In this document: in pieces, positions 26,627 to 33,997 of the stretch
How the letters are laid out: the number at the start of each line of letters is the position of its first letter
How positions within the stretch are numbered: the first letter of the stretch is position 1
The notes under the pieces: generated by a model
What the model saw: the letters and a program-made list of their open reading frames with translations, nothing else
What the model was told of the DNA's origin: nothing
Databases searched by the model: none
Source: Cytobacillus oceanisediminis
Lineage (GTDB): Bacteria; Bacillota; Bacilli; Bacillales; Cytobacillaceae
Direction: 5' to 3'
DNA length: 64,000 nucleotides
Assembly (NCBI RefSeq): GCF_004366035.1
Contig: NZ_SOEE01000013.1
Coordinates: 1-64,000 of the forward strand
Made by a program: the position numbers and the translations under genes

Positions 26627-27124
26627 TTACATCTGCTCTGAAGGATTAATAGGCGGGTCAAGCTGAATTTGTTTGTTAGGATAAATTTTAGAAATAACAG
26701 AAGAACTCAATAATCGTTTTATTTCATTAGCTGGCATTTCCATGGAAACTCCGTTAAACGCAGTTTTGTAAGTGTGTTTGACCTTATAAGGGATATTTTT
26801 TTCATCTAATACTGTTAATAGTTTCCGAAACGTTTGATGATTTTGTTCAACTTGTCTTTTAGCTTCCTCTAATGTCAGTGTGATTCCTTTCTCTTTTGCT
26901 TCCAAAACAGCTATTTTTGCTGGCTTGGTTTTGAATTCAATGATAATGGGTACGTACTGATTGCTTGAAAGGTCAATGGATGGATCTACCTTGGCTGACG
27001 AATGCATCTTTTTTCCCACCACCTTGTCTTCTTTTTGATAGGCATTCTCTCCTTTAGTGCCCTGACAACCACCTATAAACATAACTATTAAAAGAACTAT
27101 AACGTAACACTTCTTGCTGGACAT
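26627..27124 (-). CDS. lipoprotein made only of an S8-protease propeptide (I9-like) domain
   Basis: A 165-residue lipoprotein: signal peptide with lipobox MFIGGC (lipid-bearing Cys20), a Lys/Ser linker, then one domain (about 55-155) that aligns with the propeptide of the large protease next door. VPIIIEFKTKPAKIAVLEA matches its VIVQFKDMPEKTAMLEA, and YKVKHTYKTAFNGVSMEMPA matches YKIKRAYKHAFNGVAMTIPA. No catalytic domain follows and a terminator lies about 40 bases past the stop, so it is a complete gene. I9 propeptides fold and inhibit their proteases, so a membrane-held immunity or chaperone protein is the likely role (inference). The ATG at 27124 has GGAAGGAG upstream. Confidence 0.82.
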   Translation of the reverse strand: MSSKKCYVIVLLIVMFIGGCQGTKGENAYQKEDKVVGKKMHSSAKVDPSIDLSSNQYVPIIIEFKTKPAKIAVLEAKEKGITLTLEEAKRQVEQNHQTFRKLLTVLDEKNIPYKVKHTYKTAFNGVSMEMPANEIKRLLSSSVISKIYPNKQIQLDPPINPSEQM

Positions 27125-27158
27125 TCTAACTCCTTCCTTTAAGAGCGAAAAATTTGCT

Positions 27159-27197
27159 AATTTGATAGAATTTTTTAAAAATATAATTACATCAAAT
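27159..27197. promoter_or_regulatory. operator-like inverted repeat between lipoprotein and XRE-TPR regulator
   Basis: TTTGAT (27161-27166) and ATCAAA (27191-27196) are 24 bases apart, as in the site before the dockerin protease, and the flanks also agree (AATTTGATRGAA...). It lies in the divergent promoter region, 35 bases from the lipoprotein ATG and about 95 from the regulator ATG. Confidence 0.65.
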
Positions 27198-27289
27198 CCC
27201 AATATAATAGAGCCAACACTGATATAAAGAATTCAAATTACCAGACTAATATTTAAAAATTCTACTTGCAGCTACGGGGTGAATTTTGC

Positions 27290-28516
27290 ATGTATGAAGG
27301 AAAAATTATTAAATTTTATCGAGAGAAAGCTAAATTAACACAGCAGCAGCTTGGTGAGGGGATTTGCTCTGATACACATGTTAGTAAAATTGAGAGGGGG
27401 ATGACAGATTATTCCCGGCAAATCACCTCGCTGTTTTCGAAACGGCTCGGAATTAATATTGAAGAGGAGGTAAAGCGATATAAAAATACAAAGAAGCTTT
27501 TAAATCACTGGCATGATGCAATCATAAAGGAACTATTTGATGAAGCTAAAAAGATTAAAGACGAGCTGGAAAAAGAACCATTACTTCAGATCACAGATTA
27601 TCAAATTCTTTTTGAACTGCTAAAGGCAAGATACTATCTTATGCATAATAATTTAGAGCAGGCCGATATAATCATTAAAGTGATACAAATTAAAAATAAA
27701 AATTTACCACCCTACGAGAGTAACTTACTGAAGCATCTTTTAGGTATTTCTTACTTGTCTAAACAGGATATGATAAAAGCTGTCAATATATTAAAAACAA
27801 TTAACCCTGAAGATTATAAGAATCCTGAGTATTATCTAAACCTTGCCACTTCTTATCTTGCCGTAAATTCAAAAATAATGGCCTACTACTATGCAGAGAA
27901 ATCTCTGCAATATTTTATTAAAACTAATAATATACTTAAAATGATTGATGCAGAAATGATCATGCTGATGACACGAGAAAGTGAAGGATACCGTGATTTT
28001 CAAAAAATAGTCGAGCAGTATAAAGCACTAATCCATACCTGCGAGCAGTGCAAAGCCTCCGATAAAAAGGCAAGACTGCTGCACAACTTAGCATTTGAAC
28101 ACTATAGCAGGCACAAATACGAAGATGCCAGCAGAATGTATCAACAATCAATGGTTCTTAAAAAAAAATCAGCAGTATACTTAACCTCCCTAGAAGGGTT
28201 CATTCGCAGCTGTTTTGAAGGGAATCTATTATCGGAACATGAATTAATAACCCTTTGCCGAGATGGTTTATCGGTGGCAAGGGAGATTAACCAGTATTTA
28301 TATCTAATCAGTTTCAAGCTTCTTCTCTATTTGATCAACAATCAACAGAGTGAATATTTTAGTTACTTAAGTTCTGACGCCTTACCATATTTAAAAAAGT
28401 GTGGTTATGTAACTTTAGTACAGCGATACGAAAAGGAACTTTTTAATTATTATTTGGAAACCGACGAAAAAGGCAAAGCACTTGAGCTGGCGGACATTTT
28501 AATTAATTCTGGCTGA
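27290..28516 (+). CDS. RRNPP-like XRE-TPR transcriptional regulator
   Basis: A 408-residue protein. Residues 1-60 are an XRE helix-turn-helix (KAKLTQQQLGEGICSDTHVS then KIERG), and the rest is a TPR superhelix (ADIIIKVIQI, LNLATSYLAVNSKIMAYYYA, HNLAFEHYSRHKYEDASRMY), the layout and length of NprR and related peptide-responsive regulators that control exoproteases. The ATG at 27290 is preceded by GGGGTGA at 7 bases; the frame is open to 27266. It is divergent from the propeptide-like lipoprotein and shares the operator-containing region. No NprX/Phr-type peptide gene is seen downstream, where a terminator follows within 30 bases. Confidence 0.85.
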   Translation: MYEGKIIKFYREKAKLTQQQLGEGICSDTHVSKIERGMTDYSRQITSLFSKRLGINIEEEVKRYKNTKKLLNHWHDAIIKELFDEAKKIKDELEKEPLLQITDYQILFELLKARYYLMHNNLEQADIIIKVIQIKNKNLPPYESNLLKHLLGISYLSKQDMIKAVNILKTINPEDYKNPEYYLNLATSYLAVNSKIMAYYYAEKSLQYFIKTNNILKMIDAEMIMLMTRESEGYRDFQKIVEQYKALIHTCEQCKASDKKARLLHNLAFEHYSRHKYEDASRMYQQSMVLKKKSAVYLTSLEGFIRSCFEGNLLSEHELITLCRDGLSVAREINQYLYLISFKLLLYLINNQQSEYFSYLSSDALPYLKKCGYVTLVQRYEKELFNYYLETDEKGKALELADILINSG

Positions 28517-28542
28517 TAAAGGGGATTTGTTACTATTTTTTT

Positions 28543-28577
28543 CAAAAATGCCAGGAATATCATCCTGGCATTTTTGA
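28543..28577. terminator. bidirectional terminator
   Basis: AAAAATGCCAGGA / TCCTGGCATTTTT, a 13-bp perfect stem with a 6-base loop, lies between the convergent regulator and the dockerin remnant. Confidence 0.92.
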
Positions 28578-28584
28578 ATGCTTG

Positions 28585-29478
28585 TCACTCTATTAGTTCA
28601 AGACCAATGGAACGGAATAATTTTTCCAATGTAACCTTGCCATGTTTTTCTTTTGGCTTTTTACTCTCTTTGGCATCAGGTCCTTTTTCCAAGAAATTTT
28701 TCTCGATGAATCGAAGATCGGTTTCATCTACTTTTCCGTCCTGGTTAACGTCTCCTTTATTTACCCCAGCGTTTTCTTTTCCGTATGAGAAAACGGAGAT
28801 GATCGCATCTTGGATATCAACCATCATGTCCCCATTGACATCACCTGCAGCGTTTTTATCCATTTTCGCTAACAGTCGTACCCCTGCTAGTTCTCCATCG
28901 ACATTCTGCACAAGTTTTGTCGTTAATTTGCTTGTAAGGTGGCCTGGTACTTTAACATAGATTTCATACTCTTTTTCTGATAATGGAAGGTTATCGATTG
29001 TAAAGTATCCATTAGCAAAGATTTCAGATGCTTCGTAGGTATTACCATCTGCCACTTTTGCATAGACTTTCGCCCCAAGCTTAGAATAGTCAATTGAATA
29101 ATCCAATTGTCCATTTTCTTTATAGAAAGCTTCAGGCAGAATATTTCCATTCACGACAGAGTGTCCAGCCAGAATCGTAAATGACTTATCTTTAAATACA
29201 CGGATATTTACAGGATTTGAGTTTGATGTCTTCTTATATTTGAACGCACTTGGTGCAAAAGACAAGTCCTCTGGGGCGTAGTATTTGTCGCCAATGACTT
29301 TAAACGTGACCTATAAGAATGGAAGATCTTTATCGATTTTCAACTCATTTTGATCAATCGAGGCTCCAACTTTAACGCTTCCTGTACTGACCGCTGGTTC
29401 AGTTAGTTTTACGGTTACACCTTTTTGCTCAGCATATTTCTTAAATTCCTCATTGACTAAAATCATTACTTTTTCCAA
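28585..29478 (-). pseudogene. C-terminal remnant of a second dockerin-bearing S8 protease
   Basis: This frame matches the C-terminal third of the large protease: a cohesin-like end (FKVIGDKYYAPEDLSFAP), the module YEIYVKVPGHLTSKL, and two dockerin calcium loops (GDVNGDMMVDIQDAI and GDVNQDGKVDETDL), ending in a similar tail (TLEKLFRSIGLELIE). The frame is open from about 29478 but has an in-frame TAG at 29312-29310, after DKDLPFL. There is no signal peptide or catalytic domain. It is a truncated copy, possibly related to the propeptide-only lipoprotein gene on the other side of the regulator. Confidence 0.8.
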
Positions 29479-29860
29479 TACTCACCCTCTATTCCTGTAT
29501 AAATGATTTTTAAAAACATCGAAAGATTTAATCAGAATCTAACCAATATTCTGATCCGCAATTACATTATTGCACAGTTCTAAAAGTTGTTGTATTGGGG
29601 GTTTAAGAGGAGAAATTACTCAAGAAGATACAGGTGTTCATTCCTAAAAATCCAGGATCTAGGGACTAAACTTCTGAAAAATATGCGCAGATAACCAAAG
29701 TGTGCCAAAATAACCAGTCTATAATACTTAAGCCATTCCCCCAAGCTTTGTCTGCTTAAAGCCTGTACTATTATAAAGATTTCAGCTGCAACTTGTTTTC
29801 AAACACGGTAAATCTTACAGGCACCCATTTTTTCAAAATATAATAGGACATACAGAAGGA
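29479..29860. other. intergenic, no gene seen
   Basis: About 380 bases upstream of the truncated protease remnant and the small protein gene. It has many stops in all frames and no hairpin with a T-run. The missing upstream part of the protease remnant is not recognisable here. Confidence 0.4.
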
Positions 29861-29869
29861 GTGATGGTA

Positions 29870-30094
29870 ATGCCTTGGCAGCAAAAAATAAGCTATTTAA
29901 CCGGCCAGCCTGTTGGGATTTCATTCACCAATGGGCAAGGTGCAACAGGGGTTTTATGCGGAGTATCAGGTTCAAAGGTTCTTGTTATAGAATACTTGTA
30001 TCAAGCTCAATTTGCCCTAAAGCAATATGATGCCTTTATGATTCAGGATATTAATGGTTTTCCGCCTTGTCATAACCAGCAGCCGCTTTATTAA
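29870..30094 (+). CDS. small conserved-looking protein, function unknown
   Basis: A 74-residue soluble protein. AAGGAG lies 8 bases before the ATG at 29870; GTG and ATG codons at 29861 and 29864 are too close to that site. The sequence, with GQPVGISFTNGQGATGVLCG and VLVIEYLYQAQFALKQYD, suggests a small beta barrel (SH3/LSm-like) as in several small spore-associated or RNA-binding-like proteins of bacilli, but I cannot name the family. It is the last gene before the right end of the tRNA-bounded island. Confidence 0.65.
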   Translation: MPWQQKISYLTGQPVGISFTNGQGATGVLCGVSGSKVLVIEYLYQAQFALKQYDAFMIQDINGFPPCHNQQPLY

Positions 30095-30130
30095 GGAACT
30101 CTTTGTAGGTCGTGGGATTTACTTTATATC

Positions 30131-30178
30131 TGTGAGGTCAGGGGATCAATCCCTGATAAAGTCTTGTATATCAAGGAT
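30131..30178 (+). repeat. degenerate fragment of tRNA-Ala 3' end plus its terminator
   Basis: GTGAGGTCAGGGG matches the tRNA-Ala 3' half, and a T-arm-like hairpin CAGGG-GATCAAT-CCCTG remains. After a gap of about 12 bases relative to the intact gene, AAAGTCTTGTATATCAAGG matches the AAAGCCTTGTTTATCAAGG hairpin that follows the intact tRNA at 2986. So this is a decayed second copy of the tRNA end and its own flank. Confidence 0.7.
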
Positions 30179-30340
30179 CTGCTTGCTGAGAAAGGGGGAT
30201 TTTTCTCAATAGACTTTCCATTGAGAAATAGATTACAGAAAAAGTCATAATCCTTCTTAGATATCAATCACCCATTTGCTCAAAAAAAGATATGGTTTTT
30301 AATTGAACATATTTTACTCAATTGTTTAATAGATTTTCCT

Positions 30341-30383
30341 CTGGCAGCGTTGAGGTCAGGGGTTCGAGCCCCTTATTCTCCAT
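30341..30383 (+). repeat. right copy of the tRNA-Ala 43-bp repeat (attR-like)
   Basis: Identical to 2940-2982 except for one base (CCC to CCT in the T stem). It begins at the first base of the anticodon loop and ends one base past the tRNA, with no acceptor, D arm or anticodon 5' half before it. It is in direct orientation and followed by its own terminator, as expected for the displaced original 3' end of the tRNA gene. Confidence 0.88.
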
Positions 30384-30392
30384 GAAAACAAG

Positions 30393-30426
30393 AAGATGCA
30401 AGACCTTTTAGGCTTTGCATCTTTTT
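30393..30426. terminator. terminator beyond the tRNA remnant
   Basis: AAGATGCAAGACC / GGCTTTGCATCTT, a long stem with one mismatch and one G-U, then CTTTTT on the plus strand. It may be the original tRNA terminator and can also end the convergent nucleotidyltransferase gene. Confidence 0.8.
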
Positions 30427-30430
30427 GCAA

Positions 30431-31432
30431 TTATTGACCTCTTAAATCAGTTAACCTTATCCATTCGAAAAATTCACTTAAACTATGCCTAACAGTATCA
30501 TAGCTAAAAAATTGATAGTCAATGAAGTCCATGTAATTTCTTATAGATTTATCATTTTCCCTTTTAAAAGCATCTAAATGCCAAAAACTAAGTCGCCTTT
30601 TCGGGAGTATTTTCACATTTTGTAAATATGGATTTTCTTTATATACAATCGATAATGTCCTGACCAATCTTTTTAGGGTCTTATGGTTCCTAGCATCCCT
30701 AAATAAGGTTTCATATTCTATCTGATCTTTTAAAAAAATCATCATTTGAATGATATCTATAAAATATTTAATAGAATCCATATTATGACGCCATCCATGA
30801 AGGCATATCATATAGAAAGTATGATAATCCGATAATTCTTTTATAAATCTAAAGGGGTGCAGCGGCTTTGCTTTTTCCCAGAATTCATTAATCTTTAGAG
30901 AAGAAGAATTCTCCTTTAACAAATTCCAATGCAATTCAATTGTTAATGGAGTTTGCGACCCTGGGAGTTTTTTGCTGAAGCTGCAATGGAAATGAAATGG
31001 AATAGGTTCCTCTTCAACTATAAAACCCAAAGAAGTTATAGAGTTAATGGCTTTTTCAAGTTGATTTGGCCTTATCAGTAAATCAATGTCAGAGGTTCCC
31101 CTTGCTCCAATATGCCCGAAATATTTCTCGGCAAAGATAATTCCTTTTAACGGGATAGCCTCCACCTCAAACTTATCGAAGCGATTTAGAATTTTTCCTA
31201 ATTCACTTTTAATAAAAAGATTTAGATACAAAGCCTCATCATACTTCTCCTTCAATCGCTCCTGAAAATAAACTGGCGTTTGTTTTAACTTTCCCTGTTG
31301 TTTTAATAGATAATAAACTTGTGAGGAGACACCGAAATGACTAATATCTTTTAATGTCTTCTTAAAAAAGTTTGGATTTTCTGGCAGTGGAAATCCTGGG
31401 TCGTATAATGCCTGAATCCATCTCATGCTCAT
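30431..31432 (-). CDS. nucleotidyltransferase-family protein of RiPP-like cluster
   Basis: A 333-residue protein of the large nucleotidyltransferase family (NTP_transf_5 type) seen in lasso and other RiPP clusters. The catalytic-type motif is GARGTSDIDLLIRPNQLEKA near residue 120, with the paired acidic residues of the polymerase-beta fold, followed by IELHWNL. Related genes (PadeE-like) accompany kinases that modify the peptide tail in paeninodin clusters, but their reaction is not established. The ATG at 31432 has AAAGGA 9 bases upstream. It is the last gene of the cluster. Confidence 0.8.
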   Translation of the reverse strand: MSMRWIQALYDPGFPLPENPNFFKKTLKDISHFGVSSQVYYLLKQQGKLKQTPVYFQERLKEKYDEALYLNLFIKSELGKILNRFDKFEVEAIPLKGIIFAEKYFGHIGARGTSDIDLLIRPNQLEKAINSITSLGFIVEEEPIPFHFHCSFSKKLPGSQTPLTIELHWNLLKENSSSLKINEFWEKAKPLHPFRFIKELSDYHTFYMICLHGWRHNMDSIKYFIDIIQMMIFLKDQIEYETLFRDARNHKTLKRLVRTLSIVYKENPYLQNVKILPKRRLSFWHLDAFKRENDKSIRNYMDFIDYQFFSYDTVRHSLSEFFEWIRLTDLRGQ

Positions 31433-31456
31433 AAATATACATCCTTTCAAAAACAG

Positions 31457-33268
31457 TTAAGCAAGCGAAAAGGCAGAAGCCTTTTTACTTTGAAATTTTG
31501 TTTTATGAAGCATCCGATAAAGCCCTGGCTGAGTAATTAATTCCTGATGTGATCCCATTTGGACAATTTTCCCCTGATCCATGACAATAATGACATCTGC
31601 ATTTTCAACAGTTGATAACCGATGTGCAATTATAAGTGTCGTCCGGCCCTTCATTAAGTCACCCAGTGCTTCTTTCACATGGAATTCCGTTTCACTATCC
31701 AAGGCAGATGTAGCTTCATCCAGTAATAAAATAGATGCATTTTTTAATATTGCCCTTGCAATTGCTAAACGTTGCTTTTGCCCTCCAGATAATTTAACGC
31801 CTCTTTCCCCAATTTCGGTATCATAACCTTCAGGAAGCGACATGATAAAATCATGTATATAGGCATCTTTCGCAGCTGAAACCATTTGCGTTTCACTGAT
31901 TCCAGGCTTAGCAATCATTAAATTTTCACGAAAAGTCCCCGCAAATAGAAAGGTTTCCTGTGGAACATGTGAGATTATGCTCCTCAAATTCGATAGAGTA
32001 ATATCTCCCATACTTACTTGATCAATGTATATTCCACCTGATTGCGGCTGATAAAAGCTCTGCAGAAGATTAAATAATGTACTTTTCCCAGCGCCGCTTG
32101 GCCCGACAATTGCAATTACCTTGCCGGCAGGAATGGTCAAGTTTAAACCCTCAAACACTTTATGACTTTCATCATAGCTAAAAGTGATGTCGTGAAATTC
32201 TATTAAACGCATCAATGGTTTTGAAACAGAATAAGATGGCAACTCCTCTGAATCAGCAGGTTCCTCGAGGACATCCAGGAGTCTCTCTACTGCCGTAACC
32301 GAACGCTGAAACCCTGCCCACTGTCCAGCCAAACCAGTTAGCGGATAAACCAAATGGTTCACAAGATTTACAAAGGTTAATAGTGCCCCGACAGTCATTA
32401 TGTTTTTGGAAACATAATAGGCACCAAGGAGAAGGCTAACATAAAAAGTGACAGAACTGATTAAACTCCCCCCTGAATAAAACCAGCCCTGTAGTTTGGC
32501 GTTTTCTTTCTCAAGTTTGAATAACTCTTCATTTTTACTTTTAAACTTTTCAAAGGATGATTTTTCTAAGGTAAAGGAGCGGATGACCCCTATGCCATTA
32601 AATGTCTCGTTTATATGAGTATTTATTTTTCCGAATAGGCTGTGTATCAATCTGCTATTCCGGCGAAGCAGCAAGCCAAACACCAGCCCAGCCACAAGAG
32701 CAAAAGGGGTGATTAACAAACTAAGAAGCGAAAGAGTTACATTGATTTGGATAAGAAAAATAAATACCGCAATAAAAATAAGGGGCAGCCTAACCAAATT
32801 GATAAGACTATATCCAATCACTCCATCAAGACTATGTATATCATTCGTAAAATGAGAGATGACTTCTCCTGACCTCATATTTGATACTTTACTTGAAGGC
32901 AGACGTAAAATGTGGCTAAACAAATGGTTTTTAAGATCCTTTTTAACGCCGTTGGTTGCCACAGTTTCAAAGTAAATATCCATAAAAGATGTAACAATGC
33001 TGACCAGCACAAGGCAGATTCCGATTAGTACTAACTCTTTGATTTGGTTAAAGTCGGCTTGGACGGCTGCATCCGCAATTTTTCCGAAAAATGCAGCGAA
33101 GGCAATCGTCAAGAAAATATCCACAGCCAATAGCCCAAATAAAACAAAGTAAGCAATCCTATGCTTTACAATAAAAGGCTTAAGTAGTGCCAACGTCTTT
33201 AAAATATCCTTCATTGTAAAATATTCCTTCATAAGCCTGATCAGCCGCTGCCTTTTAGTGGTATTCAT
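31457..33268 (-). CDS. ABC transporter (permease-ATPase fusion), probable peptide exporter
   Basis: A 603-residue half-transporter: an N-terminal six-helix membrane domain (about 25-330) and a C-terminal ATPase with Walker A GPSGAGKST, signature LSGGQKQRLAIARAIL, Walker B ILLLDEATSAL and the H-loop AHRLSTV. It works as a dimer exporting hydrophobic or peptide substrates. It has no N-terminal C39 peptidase domain, so leader removal must be done by another protein; the S26-like peptidase encoded just upstream is the candidate. GGAG lies before the ATG. Confidence 0.9.
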   Translation of the reverse strand: MNTTKRQRLIRLMKEYFTMKDILKTLALLKPFIVKHRIAYFVLFGLLAVDIFLTIAFAAFFGKIADAAVQADFNQIKELVLIGICLVLVSIVTSFMDIYFETVATNGVKKDLKNHLFSHILRLPSSKVSNMRSGEVISHFTNDIHSLDGVIGYSLINLVRLPLIFIAVFIFLIQINVTLSLLSLLITPFALVAGLVFGLLLRRNSRLIHSLFGKINTHINETFNGIGVIRSFTLEKSSFEKFKSKNEELFKLEKENAKLQGWFYSGGSLISSVTFYVSLLLGAYYVSKNIMTVGALLTFVNLVNHLVYPLTGLAGQWAGFQRSVTAVERLLDVLEEPADSEELPSYSVSKPLMRLIEFHDITFSYDESHKVFEGLNLTIPAGKVIAIVGPSGAGKSTLFNLLQSFYQPQSGGIYIDQVSMGDITLSNLRSIISHVPQETFLFAGTFRENLMIAKPGISETQMVSAAKDAYIHDFIMSLPEGYDTEIGERGVKLSGGQKQRLAIARAILKNASILLLDEATSALDSETEFHVKEALGDLMKGRTTLIIAHRLSTVENADVIIVMDQGKIVQMGSHQELITQPGLYRMLHKTKFQSKKASAFSLA

Positions 33269-33288
33269 ATGTACACTCCAAATTAAAT

Positions 33289-33744
33289 CTAAAATTGTGG
33301 TCTTTTTCTTTTATTTAAGTACTTCCTTAATAAGCCTGATAAAACAGGCATCGCCAAAATTAACTTTCCCCAGGCATAGGCATGCAGGTCCTCCACGTTT
33401 ACTTTCCGGCTTGCTTTCTGAACATAAAGCAACTTCCCGACAATCCTGTCCTTACTTACAGGCAGGTCAAATCCAAGATTGGTATCCCCTTTAAACACAT
33501 AATGAGGGAAGCCTTGAATCATTTCTTCATGGTAAAATCGATGGACAACTAATTGACCGGATTCTGCCCAAAATAAAGTAATATCCCCCTTAGTTAATAA
33601 AGAAGGTTCACAAGGGATAAACCGGCAAATCTCCCCTTTTTGGATTAACGGGTACATACTATCTCCTTCAGAAGGAAGGTCAATACACCCTTCTTTTTGA
33701 ATTGTCCTCTTTAACAAGTCAATCAATTCCTCGTCAAACAGCAT
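33289..33744 (-). CDS. S24/S26-like peptidase of RiPP-like cluster
   Basis: A 151-residue protein with the signal-peptidase-I-like fold: the Ser box PSEGDSMYPLIQKGE (catalytic Ser in GDSMYP), KGDITLFW, VVHRF where ER-type enzymes have the catalytic His, then FKGDTN and PVSKDRIVGKL. Residues 120-140 are weakly hydrophobic; there is no clear N-terminal anchor, unlike SipW. Stand-alone S26-like peptidases occur in RiPP clusters together with PqqD-like proteins and may process the precursor. It overlaps the PqqD-like gene by 11 bases. Confidence 0.8.
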   Translation of the reverse strand: MLFDEELIDLLKRTIQKEGCIDLPSEGDSMYPLIQKGEICRFIPCEPSLLTKGDITLFWAESGQLVVHRFYHEEMIQGFPHYVFKGDTNLGFDLPVSKDRIVGKLLYVQKASRKVNVEDLHAYAWGKLILAMPVLSGLLRKYLNKRKRPQF

Positions 33745-33997
33745 ACTTGACCAGCCCGCATTCCATTAACTGAGAAAGGAACTCTTCAATTTCCCTTTCA
33801 CTAACTTTTGTTTCAAGGTATTCCCGGCCAACTGCTTGTGTTAGTGACTCTAATGTTTGTTCCGCCTCAAGCAAAGACCAGCAAAATCCTCCTATATCAT
33901 TTAACTTAGTAACCGTATAGTCATCCGTATTCAATATAATCCACTCATTATCCAGATGTGTTGACTCATAGCTGCTTTTTTGTACATATCTAGCCAT
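33734..33997 (-). CDS. PqqD-like peptide-binding protein (RiPP recognition element)
   Basis: An 87-residue protein of the PqqD fold: a short beta hairpin (EWIILNTDDYTVTKLND), a helix with GGFCWSLLEAEQTLESL, then a helical end with IEEFLSQLMECGLV. Such proteins bind the leader of a ribosomal peptide and present it to modifying enzymes (PadeB1/LarB1 type). The ATG at 33997 overlaps the kinase stop (TGATG), so the two are translationally coupled. The frame is open to 34015. Confidence 0.87.
   Translation of the reverse strand: MARYVQKSSYESTHLDNEWIILNTDDYTVTKLNDIGGFCWSLLEAEQTLESLTQAVGREYLETKVSEREIEEFLSQLMECGLVKYAV

Noticed and set aside
28517..28542. A secreted signalling peptide gene behind the XRE-TPR regulator
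   Set aside because: Only about 25 bases lie between the stop and the terminator, too few for an NprX- or Phr-like gene.
2941..30381. A prophage or ICE between the tRNA repeats
   Set aside because: No integrase, relaxase, terminase, capsid or replication gene is seen, so only the attachment-like footprint is claimed.
30341..30383. A second functional tRNA-Ala gene
   Set aside because: The acceptor 5' strand, D arm and anticodon 5' strand are missing; only the part from the anticodon loop onwards is present.
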